Assembly (NCBI RefSeq): GCF_000710345.2
Contig: NZ_KL537415.1
Location: 40,433 to 104,432, forward strand
Source of the DNA: Curtobacterium sp. S6
GTDB taxonomy: Bacteria; Actinomycetota; Actinomycetes; Actinomycetales; Micrococcaceae
Reading direction: 5' to 3'
Length of the DNA stretch: 64,000 bases
The notes beneath the pieces were generated by a model that was given only the letters and a program-made list of their open reading frames with translations, did not search any database and was not told where the DNA came from. Both the position numbers and the translations under genes were made by a program. The stretch's first letter is position 1. Every line of letters begins with the position of its first letter. Below are positions 34,398-44,100 of the stretch, piece by piece.

Positions 34398-35969
34398 TCA
34401 GCGAAGTTCGCCAGTCACGGACTCGAGGGTCTCCAGGAGCTGACCCGAGGAGACCAGACCCACCACCGTTTCGATCTCCGGGGAGAGGAAACGATCCGGG
34501 CCGGGGCCCTCGACGCCCGCGGCGCGTATGGCCGAGATGACGGCGGCGGTGGCCGGGGCGGCATCCGGTTCGCGCAGGTCGATGCCGCGGGCTGCCGTGA
34601 GGATCTCGATCGCGAGGACGCGGTTCAGACCGTCGATGGCCTTGCGGAGCTTGCGCGCCGCCGACCACCCCATGGACACGTGGTCTTCCTGCATCGCCGA
34701 GGACGGGATCGAGTCCACGGATGCGGGGTTGGCCAGGCGCTTGAGCTCGGAGACGATCGCGGCCTGGGTGTACTGCGCGATCATGTGGCCGGAATCCACG
34801 CCGGCGTCGTCGGCCAGGAAGGGCGGCAGGCCTCGGTTGCGCGCGACGTCGAGGAATCGATCCGTGCGGCGCTCCGAAATGGAGGCGGTGTCCGCGACCG
34901 CGATCGCGAGGAAGTCCAACACGTAGGCCACGGGTGCGCCGTGGAAGTTTCCGTTGGACTCCACACGACCGTCGAGGGTCACCACCGGGTTGTCCACGGC
35001 GGCCGCGAGCTCGCGGTGTGCCACCGTGCGTGCGTGCTCGATGGTGTCGCGGGCGGCACCCGCGACCTGCGGGGAGCAACGCAGGGAGTAGGCGTCCTGG
35101 ACGTAGGTGCAGTCGTCGCCCTTGTGACTGAAGACGATGCCCGACTTGGCGAGGATCGCGGTCATGTTCGCGGCGGCGGCGGCCTGCCCCGGGTGGGGAC
35201 GCAATGCCTGAAGATCGGCCTGGAAGACGCGATCGGTCCCGAGCTGACCCTCGACCGACATGGCGGCGGCCAGGTCGGCCAGACGCATCAAGCGGTCGAG
35301 ATCGCTCAGCGCGAGCACGAGCTGTCCGAGCATTCCGTCGGTGCCGTTGATGAGGGCCAGGCCCTCCTTCTCGGCGAGGACCACGGGCTCGAGGCCGGCG
35401 GCGGCGAGCGCCTCGGCGGAGGTCGTCAGTTCACCATCGCGGGTGCGCACGGGGCCTTCGCCGATGACGGCGAGGGCACAGTGCGCGAGCGGGGCGAGGT
35501 CCCCGGAGCAACCCAGGGAACCGTATTCGTGGACCACCGGGGTGATCCCGGCGCTGAGCATGTCCGCGTAGGCGCGGGCGACCTCGGGGCGGACGCCGGT
35601 TCGGCCGGTCGCGAGCGTCGACAGGCGCAGCAGCATGAGCGCGCGGATGACTTCTCGCTCGACCTCGGGCCCGGACCCGGCCGCGTGCGAACGGATCAGG
35701 CCGCGCTGGAGTTGGCGGCGCATCTCCTGGGGAATGTGGCGGCTCGCGAGGGCGCCGAATCCCGTGGACACCCCGTAGACCGGGCGGTCGAAGTTGGCGA
35801 GCTCCTGGATACGCTTGCTGGATTCGGCAATCGCCGCGAGGGCCTCGTCGGACAGGCGGACGGTCGCGTCGTGCCGGGCGACGTCGACGACGTCCTGGAA
35901 GCTGACGGCTCCCACACCGACGACGACCTCCGGCCGGTTTCCGGATCCGTGATCCTTGGTGGTGCTCAT
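34398..35969 (-). CDS. hutH: Histidine ammonia-lyase
   Basis: The 523-residue enzyme deaminates histidine to urocanate, the first step of histidine use. The MIO prosthetic group would form from C154-S155-G156 in EYGSLGCSGDLAP; the usual first residue is Ala. The catalytic Tyr is in RPVYGVSTGFG. Family motifs KEGLALINGT and QEDHVSMGW are present. It is the last gene of hutUIGH, 18 bp after hutG. Confidence 0.96.
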   Translation of the reverse strand: MSTTKDHGSGNRPEVVVGVGAVSFQDVVDVARHDATVRLSDEALAAIAESSKRIQELANFDRPVYGVSTGFGALASRHIPQEMRRQLQRGLIRSHAAGSGPEVEREVIRALMLLRLSTLATGRTGVRPEVARAYADMLSAGITPVVHEYGSLGCSGDLAPLAHCALAVIGEGPVRTRDGELTTSAEALAAAGLEPVVLAEKEGLALINGTDGMLGQLVLALSDLDRLMRLADLAAAMSVEGQLGTDRVFQADLQALRPHPGQAAAAANMTAILAKSGIVFSHKGDDCTYVQDAYSLRCSPQVAGAARDTIEHARTVAHRELAAAVDNPVVTLDGRVESNGNFHGAPVAYVLDFLAIAVADTASISERRTDRFLDVARNRGLPPFLADDAGVDSGHMIAQYTQAAIVSELKRLANPASVDSIPSSAMQEDHVSMGWSAARKLRKAIDGLNRVLAIEILTAARGIDLREPDAAPATAAVISAIRAAGVEGPGPDRFLSPEIETVVGLVSSGQLLETLESVTGELR

Positions 35970-35987
35970 AAAAAGACTCCTAACGTT

Positions 35988-36977
35988 TTAGTTCTGCGAC
36001 GCGGTCGCGATGCGGTGCACCAGTCGCGCGGCGGTGCGCGCGGTGCGTCCATCGATGTCAAAGGTGGGGTTGAGCTCCGCGACGTCGCAGACCGCGAGCT
36101 TGCCGCTCGAGGCCACGAGATCACAGGCCAATTGGACGTTCTCCAGCGGAACCCCGTAGGCCGCCGGCGCGCTGACGCCCGGGGCCGTCGAGGCCGGCAG
36201 CCCGTCGAGGTCGATGGTCAGGTAGATCAGGTCGACGTCGTCGATCATTCCGGTCACGAAATCACGCACCTGGTCGCGGTCGGCGACGGAGCAGTCCTCG
36301 TCCAGCAGATAACGGACGCCGTACTTCTCGGCGGTGTCGAACAGGATCTGGGTGTTGCTCGGCTGGCTGATACCCAGGACCCCGTACTGGAAGTCCGTCC
36401 CGGCGGCCTCTTCGGCCTCGAGCATCTGCCGGAACGGCGTGCCCGAGCTGGGGACGGGATCGGGGCGGAGGTCGAAGTGCGCGTCCAGGTTGAGGACGCC
36501 GAGCTTCTTGCCGCGTCGTCGCGCGGACGCGGCGACGCCCTGGTAGGTCCCGAAGGCGATCTCGTGACCGCCGCCCAGGATGAGGGGCAGGCGCTCGGCA
36601 TCGATGACGCGGCGCACGGCTTCGCCCAGGCGTTCCTGGCCAGCTTCGAGCCGGTCGTCGGTCACCGCGACGGTTCCGGCGTCCCACGCGCGGATATCCG
36701 CGTCGCGATCCGACAGTGCCAGTCCGCCGAGGGTGCCCCGCAGGGCTTGGGGGCCCGCGGCGGCCCCGCGACGGCCCTTGTTACGCTCCACGCCTTCGTC
36801 GCTCGCAAAGCCCAGGTAGACGACGCCGCCGGGGGCTTCCGCCTCGGCCTGAGCCGTGTACGGCGAGACGACCTGGTGCCAGCGTCGATGTTCCCGGGCC
36901 TGGCCGTCGGTTCGCCCGGTCCATTCCTCGGCGGGGCGGTCAACGGCCAGAGCCGATCCTTCAGTAGTTTCAGTCAT
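35988..36977 (-). CDS. hutG: Formimidoylglutamase (ureohydrolase family)
   Basis: The 329-residue protein has arginase-family manganese motifs GGGHEIAFGTYQG, LNLDAHFDLR and TIDLDGLPASTAPG. In the hut context it hydrolyses N-formimino-L-glutamate to glutamate and formamide. Its ATG overlaps the hutI stop by 8 nt. Arginase or agmatinase activity is unlikely given the operon. Confidence 0.93.
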   Translation of the reverse strand: MTETTEGSALAVDRPAEEWTGRTDGQAREHRRWHQVVSPYTAQAEAEAPGGVVYLGFASDEGVERNKGRRGAAAGPQALRGTLGGLALSDRDADIRAWDAGTVAVTDDRLEAGQERLGEAVRRVIDAERLPLILGGGHEIAFGTYQGVAASARRRGKKLGVLNLDAHFDLRPDPVPSSGTPFRQMLEAEEAAGTDFQYGVLGISQPSNTQILFDTAEKYGVRYLLDEDCSVADRDQVRDFVTGMIDDVDLIYLTIDLDGLPASTAPGVSAPAAYGVPLENVQLACDLVASSGKLAVCDVAELNPTFDIDGRTARTAARLVHRIATASQN

Positions 36978-38163
36978 GAATAACCTCCGCGGCCTGATAC
37001 GAGAGCTTGCCCTTCTTCCACACCTGAGACACCAGCGGGACCCCGGGCCGATACGCGAGGTGCAGGTGGTTGGGGGCGTCCAGGGCGATCACATCGGCCC
37101 GCGCACCGGGACGCACCACGCCGACGTCGTCCCTCCGCAGGGCCCGCGCGCCACCGGCCGTGGCCGCCCAGACGGCCTCGTCGGCCGTCATGTGCAGGTC
37201 CCTGACCGCGAGCGCGATGCAGAACGGCAGGCTCGTGGTGTAGCTCGTGCCCGGGTTGCAGTCCGCGCCGAGCGCCACCGTGGCTCCGGCGTCGATGAGG
37301 TCGCGGGCCCTCGGATATTCGTTGCGGGTCGAGAAGTCGGCGCCGGGGAGCAGGGTCGCGACCGTCTGGCTACCGGCGAGCGCCTCGATGTCGACGTCGT
37401 TGATGTGGACGACGTGGTCCACCGACGCCGCACCGAGCTCGACGGCAAGTTGAACGCCCGGACCCTGGTGGAGCTGGTTTCCGTGCACGCGCGGGGTGAG
37501 CCCGTGGTCGATGCCTGCCTGGAGCACCTTCCGGGACTGCTCCTCGTCGAAGGCGCCCTGCTCGCAGAAGACGTCGATCCAGCTCGCCTTGTCGGCGCAC
37601 TGGGGGATGATCTCCTCGACGGCGACGCGGACGTAGGCGTCCGTGTCTCCCTCGTACTCCGGGGGCACGACGTGCGCGGCGAGCAGCGTGACCTCATCCG
37701 CTAGCGACCCGGCGACCTCCAGGCTGCGTCGTTCGGCCTCGACCGATTGGCCGTAGCCGGACTTGCATTCCACGGTGGTGGTTCCGGAACGCAGCGACTC
37801 GTCGATCAGGCGCCGCATGTTGGCGCGCAGCTGATCCTCGCTGGCCTCGCGGGTGTGCTTGACCGTCCCACGGATGCCACCCGCGGTGTACTTCTGCCCG
37901 GCCATACGGGCGGCGAATTCCTCCGAGCGGTCGCCGGAAAAGACCATGTGAGAATGCGATTCCACGAATCCCGGGAGGAGGGCACGGCCGCCGAGGTCCC
38001 GGGCGGAATCCGCCGCGGGAGCCTGCGCGCGCGGCCCGACCCAGGCAACGGTCTCGCCGTCGAGAACGACCGCGGCGTCGTCGATCAGGCCGAGGCGTCC
38101 GCGTCCCAGCTCGGGGTCGTTGGTGACCAGCTCGGAAATTCCGGTCAGCCGTGTGGAACTCAT
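36970..38163 (-). CDS. hutI: Imidazolonepropionase
   Basis: The 397-residue amidohydrolase has [28 protein letters not shown] and the metal-site TECKSGYGQ (here VECKSGYG) and [10 protein letters not shown] segments. It opens the imidazolone ring to give formiminoglutamate. It is coupled with hutU (ATGA) and hutG. Confidence 0.95.
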   Translation of the reverse strand: MSSTRLTGISELVTNDPELGRGRLGLIDDAAVVLDGETVAWVGPRAQAPAADSARDLGGRALLPGFVESHSHMVFSGDRSEEFAARMAGQKYTAGGIRGTVKHTREASEDQLRANMRRLIDESLRSGTTTVECKSGYGQSVEAERRSLEVAGSLADEVTLLAAHVVPPEYEGDTDAYVRVAVEEIIPQCADKASWIDVFCEQGAFDEEQSRKVLQAGIDHGLTPRVHGNQLHQGPGVQLAVELGAASVDHVVHINDVDIEALAGSQTVATLLPGADFSTRNEYPRARDLIDAGATVALGADCNPGTSYTTSLPFCIALAVRDLHMTADEAVWAATAGGARALRRDDVGVVRPGARADVIALDAPNHLHLAYRPGVPLVSQVWKKGKLSYQAAEVIHD

Positions 38164-39842
38164 GCGTCTCCTTCCGTCATCGGGATGCGGACGCCGCGCT
38201 CACGAGCGACATCGGCGGCGTGCTCGTAGCCGGCGTCCACGTGGCGAATCACGCCCATTCCGGGGTCGTTGGTCAACACGCGCTCCAGCTTCTGGGCGGC
38301 CAGGTCCGAACCGTCGGCGATGCACACCTGGCCGGCGTGGATGGAGCGTCCCATGCCGACGCCGCCGCCGTGGTGGATCGACACCCAGGAGGCGCCCGAC
38401 GAGGTGTTGACCAGGGCGTTGAGCAGCGGCCAGTCGGCGATGGCGTCCGAGCCGTCCTTCATGGATTCGGTCTCGCGGTACGGCGAAGCCACCGAACCCG
38501 AGTCCAGGTGGTCGCGGCCGATCGCGATCGGGGCCGAGAGCTCGCCGTTGGCGACCATCTCGTTGAACTTCATTCCGGCGCGGTGACGCTCGCCGTATCC
38601 GAGCCAGCAGATGCGGGCCGGCAGGCCTTCGTAAGCGACCTTGTCCTCGGCCATGGTGATCCACCGGCGCAGGTGATCGTTCTCGGGGAACAGCTCCAGC
38701 AGGGCGCGGTCGGTCGCCTCAATATCCTTGGGGTCGCCCGAGAGCGCGGCCCAGCGGAACGGCCCGAGCCCTTCCTCGAAGAGGGGCCGGATGTAGGCGG
38801 GGACGAATCCGGGGAACTCGAAGGCGCGGTCGTACCCGGCCTTGCGGGCCTCGTCGCGGATCGAGTTGCCGTAGTCGAAGACCTCGGCGCCGCGGTCCTG
38901 GAATTCGACCATCGCCTGCACCTGAGCGGCCATGGCCTCGCGGGACTTCTTGGTGAACAGCTGGGGGTCGCGCTCGGCCTCCTGCTGCATGTCGGCGAAG
39001 GGGATCTCGATCGGCAGGTAGGCGAGCGGATCGTGGGCCGAGGTCTGGTCGGTCACGATGTCGATCGGGGCCTCGCGCTGAAGCAATTCAGGGAAGACGA
39101 CGGCCGCATTGCCCTCGAGACCGATGGACAGCGGCTTCTTGGCGTCGCGGGCCTCGATGGCCAGCTCGAGCGCGTGATCGAGGTCCTTGGCCTTGACGTC
39201 GAGGTAACGGTGCTTGATGCGGCGGTCGATGCGCGACTCGTCGCAGTCGACGCAGATCGCGACGCCCTCGTTCATGGTCACGGCGAGCGGTTGGGCCCCA
39301 CCCATACCGCCGAGGCCGGCCGTCAGGGTGATGGTTCCGGCGAGGGTGCCGCCGAAGCGCTTGCTGGCCACGGCGCCGAAGGTCTCGAAGGTGCCCTGGA
39401 GGATGCCCTGGGTGCCGATGTAGATCCACGAGCCAGCGGTCATCTGGCCGTACATCATCAGGCCTTCTTCCTCGAGCTTGCGGAAGTCGTCCCAGTTGGC
39501 CCAGTCACCCACGAGGTTGGAGTTGGCGATCAGGACGCGCGGGGCCCACTCGTTGGTGCGGAAGACGCCGACCGGCTTGCCGGACTGCACGAGCATGGTC
39601 TCGTCGGACTTGAGGGTCTTGAGGGTGCGCACGATGGCGTCGTAGGCTTCCCAACTACGGGCCGCCCGACCGGTGCCGCCGTAGACCACGAGGGAATCGG
39701 GGTGCTCGGCGACCTCGGGATCGAGGTTGTTCATGAGCATGCGCAACGCGCCCTCCTGCTGCCACCCGAGGGTCGTGAGCTCGGGGCCGCGAGGTGCCGA
39801 GACGGGACGGGGCTGGTGGTTGGGTGATGAAACGTCGTGCAT
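38160..39842 (-). CDS. hutU: Urocanate hydratase
   Basis: The 560-residue protein is full length for urocanase. NAD-binding segment [18 protein letters not shown], the [11 protein letters not shown] motif and C-terminal [20 protein letters not shown] are present. ATG 39842 is chosen over a longer frame because GGAGA precedes it and family alignments start there. It is the first gene of the minus-strand hut operon, with its promoter overlapping the HutC operator. Confidence 0.96.
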   Translation of the reverse strand: MHDVSSPNHQPRPVSAPRGPELTTLGWQQEGALRMLMNNLDPEVAEHPDSLVVYGGTGRAARSWEAYDAIVRTLKTLKSDETMLVQSGKPVGVFRTNEWAPRVLIANSNLVGDWANWDDFRKLEEEGLMMYGQMTAGSWIYIGTQGILQGTFETFGAVASKRFGGTLAGTITLTAGLGGMGGAQPLAVTMNEGVAICVDCDESRIDRRIKHRYLDVKAKDLDHALELAIEARDAKKPLSIGLEGNAAVVFPELLQREAPIDIVTDQTSAHDPLAYLPIEIPFADMQQEAERDPQLFTKKSREAMAAQVQAMVEFQDRGAEVFDYGNSIRDEARKAGYDRAFEFPGFVPAYIRPLFEEGLGPFRWAALSGDPKDIEATDRALLELFPENDHLRRWITMAEDKVAYEGLPARICWLGYGERHRAGMKFNEMVANGELSAPIAIGRDHLDSGSVASPYRETESMKDGSDAIADWPLLNALVNTSSGASWVSIHHGGGVGMGRSIHAGQVCIADGSDLAAQKLERVLTNDPGMGVIRHVDAGYEHAADVARERGVRIPMTEGDA

Positions 39843-39983
39843 CGGATGACTCTCCTTAGTTGAGCGGAATGAGCGGCGTCCCCGGGCTTCCTCGCCTGGG
39901 AGACACATTTCGTCAAGTCGTGGGTCTCCCGCGGTCTCTTCGAGGGAAACGTAGATCACAAAGTGGCCTATGTCGTATAGTCC

Positions 39984-39993
39984 TGTATATACA
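39984..39993. promoter_or_regulatory. HutC operator TGTATATACA
   Basis: A perfect palindrome TGTA-TA-TACA between hutU and hutC, matching the known TGTA-N2-TACA HutC site. A TATAGT -10-like box for hutC lies just upstream at 39976-39981, and the site overlaps a TTGTAT box for hutU on the other strand, so both directions can be repressed. Confidence 0.8.
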
Positions 39994-40020
39994 ACCGCTT
40001 GTCAAGGAGAAAGGAGCCCT

Positions 40021-40797
40021 GTGGATATCCAACAGTTCACGGATACCTACGAGGACCTCGGTGTCCACAGCGACCCCGCGTACCGCAGGATCATGCGGGT
40101 CATCCAGGACGGCGTGACCGCCGGGACCTGGTCTGCCGGAGAACAGATTCCTTCCGAAAACGAACTCGTCGAGGCCCTCGGGCTGTCCCGGATGACGATC
40201 AACCGGGCCTATCGCGAGCTCAGCTCGCACGGGGTGCTCACGCGGGTGAGGGGCGTCGGCACGTTCATCGCCGATCTCAAGACGCCCACGTCGCTCGTGG
40301 AAATCCGCAATATCGCCGACGAAATCCACGAACGCGGCCACGCGCACCGCACCGAGGTGCTTTTCCAGCGGGCCGAGACGGTCGAGGGGGATGCCGAGTG
40401 GCTCGAGTCGGACGGCCTGACCGGAACCGTCTACCATTCGTTGATCGTCCACTACGACAACGGCGTTCCGCTTCAGCTCGAGGACCGTTACGTGGCGCCC
40501 TCGGCCGCCCCGGACTACCTGGACCAGGACTTCACCGTGGTCACGCCCAACGACTACCTCACCCAGGTGGCTCCCCTGACCCGCGGGCGGCACGTGGTCG
40601 AGGCGGTGCTCGGCGACGAGCACGAATGCGAGCTGCTGGGCATCGACGTCGCGGAACCCTGCCTCATGGTGCGACGTCGCACCTGGTCGCAGGATGGTTT
40701 AGTGAGCCTGGCCCGGCTCATCCAACCCGGGTCGAGGGGCCGGCTGGAAGGCGAGTTCGGGCAGGAGGACGGCCACGAACGATCGGCCTCCACCTGA
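40021..40797 (+). CDS. hutC: HutC-type GntR repressor of histidine utilisation
   Basis: The 258-residue regulator has an N-terminal winged HTH (about 20-85: YRRIMRVIQDGVTAGTWSAGEQIPSE, GLSRMTINRAYREL) and a UTRA effector domain (about 105-245: HERGHAHRTEVLF ... CLMVRRRTW), which binds urocanate in HutC. GTG 40021 is chosen for its AAGGAG; an upstream ATG at 39970 would place the operator inside the coding region. It is divergent from hutUIGH. Confidence 0.9.
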   Translation: MDIQQFTDTYEDLGVHSDPAYRRIMRVIQDGVTAGTWSAGEQIPSENELVEALGLSRMTINRAYRELSSHGVLTRVRGVGTFIADLKTPTSLVEIRNIADEIHERGHAHRTEVLFQRAETVEGDAEWLESDGLTGTVYHSLIVHYDNGVPLQLEDRYVAPSAAPDYLDQDFTVVTPNDYLTQVAPLTRGRHVVEAVLGDEHECELLGIDVAEPCLMVRRRTWSQDGLVSLARLIQPGSRGRLEGEFGQEDGHERSAST

Positions 40798-40898
40798 CCG
40801 ACGGATGCGCCCACGGGATACCGCCGAAGAACTTCTCCTCGGCAGTGGACGAATGAGGCGCTTCCTCGGCGGCAGATTGTTGGCTCGGTTCTGGCCGA

Positions 40899-41657
40899 TT
40901 AGTCATTGGCCTGCACCTGATTTCTCTCGACGGAGCGCGCCAACCCGGAGACGGACACCCCATTGAACTGTTCCACGAAATTCTCGGGGCCAACCTCGCC
41001 TTCGAGGAGCGGACGCATGGCCCAGTTCCCGTAATCGAGACGGTATTTCACCTGGCGCATCAGGCGCGTGAAATCGTAAATGGTGGCGCTCATCGCCAGT
41101 TTGTCGCCCCGAATGCTCTTGGCCGTCAGGGTGATGCCGTTTCCCGACTGCCCCAGCTTGAACACATCAATCTCGTGATACGCCATGCGACGTTCCCGAC
41201 CCCAGAGACTGCGCCAGCGAACCTCCATGTCGTCGAATTCCATGTAGAAATTCCGGTACCACGCAATGAACATGATTCCGAAGAGCAGGCAGATGAAACC
41301 GAAGATCCCCATGCCCAGAAGGGACGGGTCTGACGTCAACAAGCTCAAGAGGGCAACGACGACCAGGATGCCGCCCACGACCGCAAAAGCCCAGCCGATG
41401 ATCGGAATGATCCGCAGCATCCGCTGCCTCTTCACCGGAACAGGCTGATTGCCGTTAGTACGCCCGGCCGCCATATATTCGGGCGACCCAGGATAAGCCT
41501 GCGGCCCGCCGTTTCCGGCACTGAACCCGTAAGGTTGCGGGGCGTTTGAACGGTCGGCCTGCTTATTCTTGCGACGACCGAACCACGAAGCGATGGTGGT
41601 GACGACGACCATCACGATCATCGCCCCACCGACGGAAATCAGGGTGTGCATGGGCAT
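40899..41657 (-). CDS. Membrane protein with bacterial PH-like domain
   Basis: The 252-residue product has a first membrane helix at about 8-25, a Pro/Gly/Gln-rich linker and two more helices at about 85-135. A cytoplasmic PH-like domain follows: YMEFDDMEVRWRSLWGRERR, MAYHEIDVFKLG, GDKLAMSATIYDFTRLM. The ATG at 41657 has AAGGAGCC 8 nt upstream; a second ATG at 41651 is possible. Function unknown. Confidence 0.72.
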   Translation of the reverse strand: MPMHTLISVGGAMIVMVVVTTIASWFGRRKNKQADRSNAPQPYGFSAGNGGPQAYPGSPEYMAAGRTNGNQPVPVKRQRMLRIIPIIGWAFAVVGGILVVVALLSLLTSDPSLLGMGIFGFICLLFGIMFIAWYRNFYMEFDDMEVRWRSLWGRERRMAYHEIDVFKLGQSGNGITLTAKSIRGDKLAMSATIYDFTRLMRQVKYRLDYGNWAMRPLLEGEVGPENFVEQFNGVSVSGLARSVERNQVQAND

Positions 41658-41760
41658 GGGTAACTGGCTCCTTAAGTGGTTCGAATACCGTCCGTTTCGC
41701 GAGGCCGCGACCTGCTTGACCCACGAATGGTTCAGCGGGGAATGTTCACCCCGAACAAAA

Positions 41761-41793
41761 ACGGGGCGTCGTCACTGAATGACGACGCCCCGT
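41761..41793 (-). terminator. Rho-independent terminator of the HNH nuclease gene
   Basis: A perfect 14-bp stem (41761-41774 with 41780-41793), 5-nt loop, followed on the minus strand by TTTTTG. Confidence 0.9.
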
Positions 41794-41798
41794 CGGCA

Positions 41799-42911
41799 TC
41801 ACTTCTTCGCTTCGCAGGCGACCCCGTCGCCGTCGCGGTCCAGCTTCGCGGAATAACCGGGCTGTCCCATGAGCAACGGTGCGGCCCCGGCAGCCCGCGC
41901 CTCGGAACAATTGGCGTAGACGACGCCCTCCTGAGCGGGGACCTGTTGGACCGGCGCTTCCTGGACCGGCGCCTGCTGGACCGGCTCCGGCTGAACCGGT
42001 GCCGCCGGGGCCGGTTCCTGGGCCGGTGCCTGGGTCGGAACGGCTTCCTGCGTCGGGGCCGGAGCGGGGGCCGGCGTCGTGGCGGGTGCCGGCGTCGGCG
42101 CGGGCGACTCGGTCTGCTTCACCGGCGAGCCGTTCACCTCGGGTCGGTCGTTTCCGTCCGGGAGCTGCTCGCCCGGGCAGGACTTCAGGACGCCGCTCAT
42201 GGCCGACTTCTCGGCCTCGGTGACCCAGAGGTGATACGTGCTCTTGACCGCGATCTGGCGGGCGACGTAATCACAACGGAATGACTTGTTGGAGGGCAGC
42301 CACGTCGCCGCGTCCCCGTCGGACTTCTTGGAATTGGTGGGGCCGTCCACGGCCAGGAGGTTCAGGGGATCGTTGGCGACCTCGGTGCGGGTCTTCTTGC
42401 TGAGCTGTTGCGCCCCGGTCTGCCACGCGTCGGACAAGGAGACCACGTGGTCGATCTGAACGGCCTGGGACGTCTTCTTGCCGGACTTAAAGTGGATCTC
42501 CTTGCCCGTATAGGGGTCGGTCAGATCGCCCTTCGTGACCTTGCAGTCGTGGGTCCCCGCCTTGAAGGTGATGTTGGTGAAATCCCGGCCCAGGACATCG
42601 TTGCGGGTGTCGCAGCCGTTGTGGTCGGTGTCGGTCCAGGCCTTGCCGAACTGCTTGCGCGAGTAGTCGGTCTTGGGCGCACGGCCCTTGACCTCCAGGG
42701 TGTCAAGCACAGCGGCGGCGTCCTTCCCGCTCGTGGAGGCGGTATTCACGACGTCGACGGGCGCCGGCTGAGTGGCCGAGGCCGCCTGGATGTTCCCCAC
42801 CCCCAGGCTCGCGCCGACGAGGCCGAGCACGGCGAGCATCAGGGCGCCACCGCGGACGTTCTTCACGCGGTTTCGACGGGGGTGATTCTGGGCAGGAAGC
42901 GCTGAGGGCAT
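41799..42911 (-). CDS. Secreted HNH (DUF1524-type) nuclease with excalibur calcium-binding domain
   Basis: The 370-residue product has a signal peptide (about 1-46, basic start then ALMLAVLGLVGASLGVG, AxA site ASA). The nuclease domain (about 80-240) has QIDHVVSLSDAWQTGA, ANDPLNLLAV and NSKKSDGDAATWLP. A long Pro/Ala/Gln spacer follows, then a C-terminal excalibur domain ending DRDGDGVACE. Extracellular nucleases of this type may scavenge DNA. A TATACT box (42955-42950, minus) lies 39 bp upstream. GGAG precedes the ATG. Confidence 0.9.
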   Translation of the reverse strand: MPSALPAQNHPRRNRVKNVRGGALMLAVLGLVGASLGVGNIQAASATQPAPVDVVNTASTSGKDAAAVLDTLEVKGRAPKTDYSRKQFGKAWTDTDHNGCDTRNDVLGRDFTNITFKAGTHDCKVTKGDLTDPYTGKEIHFKSGKKTSQAVQIDHVVSLSDAWQTGAQQLSKKTRTEVANDPLNLLAVDGPTNSKKSDGDAATWLPSNKSFRCDYVARQIAVKSTYHLWVTEAEKSAMSGVLKSCPGEQLPDGNDRPEVNGSPVKQTESPAPTPAPATTPAPAPAPTQEAVPTQAPAQEPAPAAPVQPEPVQQAPVQEAPVQQVPAQEGVVYANCSEARAAGAAPLLMGQPGYSAKLDRDGDGVACEAKK

Positions 42912-43304
42912 GGTGGCTCCGGGGTGTGTGCGAGGTGGTTGACGACGTGAGTATATTCGAAAATCCCTCTGTGACTGGCTGAAACGCTAATATTTCGAGG
43001 CCATGCCACGGAAGGAGTTTCTCGTAGCGCGGCGGGGTCGCGAAGGGATCCTTGGCGATCACCGCGAGCAGGGTTTCGGCCTTGGGTTTCGGCCCGGAAT
43101 CGAGGCGAGATGCAGAGTCCCTTGGATGGCTCTCCAGCCATCTTCACCCACGAGAACGCCATTGCTTCGCTGACCAGCATTGACATACTTTCGGGCGTCA
43201 GTAATCTTTTGATTCCGCGGAGGCGATTTCCCCGGACCTTCTGCGGGGAGGCGCCACGCACCGAGTCGGTTGATCGCATTCCTCGCTTTGAAAGGAGAGG
43301 GACC
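42912..43304. other. 393-bp gap without an intact gene
   Basis: It holds the HNH gene promoter (TATACT at 42955-42950 on the minus strand), a toxin-gene fragment at 43009-43110 and the upstream region of the chorismate mutase gene. The plus-strand frame is open through much of it, but codons before TTG 43305 do not look like protein. Confidence 0.5.
43009..43110 (-). pseudogene. Fragment of a YoeB/Txe-family mRNA interferase toxin
   Basis: Minus-strand codons read GPKPKAETLLAVIAKDPF then ATPPRYEKLLP, which matches the family core (KAxxLLxxIxxDPFxxPPxYEKL). The expected RRIN...HRLVY active-site end is missing because the sequence diverges after LLP, and a TGA lies in frame upstream. It is a relic with no partner antitoxin seen. 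Confidence 0.5.
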
Positions 43305-43919
43305 TTGGCGTGGAAAGGTTTTGCCCGTTCTGGACGGTGGCTGATCGTGGGTGGCGTGGTCACCGCGTTGGTGATGTCATCCCCCGCAGGAGGCACCCCA
43401 GCACGTGCCGCTTCGACTAACGGTTCGGCCGCTTGTATGTGTGCCGAGTCCGAGAACGACCGGTCGCTGAGGCAAGCCCTCCAGGCGGTGAGCAAGCGGC
43501 TCTTGGCGGCCCGTGAAGTGGCGGCCTATAAAGAGATCCACCATCTTCCGATTTCTGATCCTGATCGCGAAAAGGTCGTCATCGAGGCCGCCGTCAAGAA
43601 GGCGGAGGAACTCGGGGCCGATCCCGAGCTTGTTCGTCAAGTCGTGGTCGATCAAATAGAAGCCAGCAAAATCGCGCAAAAGGGGTACCAGGAGCTGTGG
43701 TCGACGCACCCCGAACTCCGCCCCGAAAACCCATCATTGGACCATGCCCGTGAAGAGATCTCGCAGAGCACCGCACTTCTGGTCGAAAGCTTGGTCTATC
43801 TCAAGGGTGGCGAAGCCCAGCAACACGACGTGCAAGATTTAGTGGAGAAACTGAAGAACCAGGGGCTGCCCTCGTCGCCAAGCGACCACGCCGCAGGGAG
43901 GGCTTTATCCACCATCTGA
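43305..43919 (+). CDS. Secreted chorismate mutase, AroQ gamma type
   Basis: The 204-residue product starts at TTG 43305, chosen because GAAAGGAG lies 7 nt upstream and a signal peptide follows at once (GRWLIVGGVVTALVMSS ... ARA). The mature part matches the exported chorismate mutase of mycobacteria: SKRLLAAREVAAYK with candidate active-site R65 and K76, LPISDPDR with R88, and DPELVRQVVVDQIEASK. It converts chorismate to prephenate outside the cytoplasm. Two Cys (C44, C46) follow the signal. It lies in the accessory stretch between toxin relics, so acquisition by transfer is possible. Confidence 0.75.
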   Translation: MAWKGFARSGRWLIVGGVVTALVMSSPAGGTPARAASTNGSAACMCAESENDRSLRQALQAVSKRLLAAREVAAYKEIHHLPISDPDREKVVIEAAVKKAEELGADPELVRQVVVDQIEASKIAQKGYQELWSTHPELRPENPSLDHAREEISQSTALLVESLVYLKGGEAQQHDVQDLVEKLKNQGLPSSPSDHAAGRALSTI

Positions 43920-44040
43920 CGACGTTTGCCAACCATTAAGTTCATGAGGCAGACATAGGCCCCTCGCGCTGGCCCGACGACTCCCAGCAGGCGTCCTCAA
44001 CCTGAAGCTGCCTAGGGGATCTCTTCGCCGACACGTCAAA

Positions 44041-44081
44041 GGCCAGGTGTGTGCCTGAAAGTATCAGGCCCACACCTGGCC
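44041..44081 (-). terminator. Terminator of the 27-residue peptide gene
   Basis: An 18-bp stem with one mismatch (44041-44058 with 44064-44081), loop of 5 nt, 20 nt past the minus-strand stop codon, followed by TTTGACG. Confidence 0.85.
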
Positions 44082-44100
44082 CCATTTCTCAAGAAGTGCC

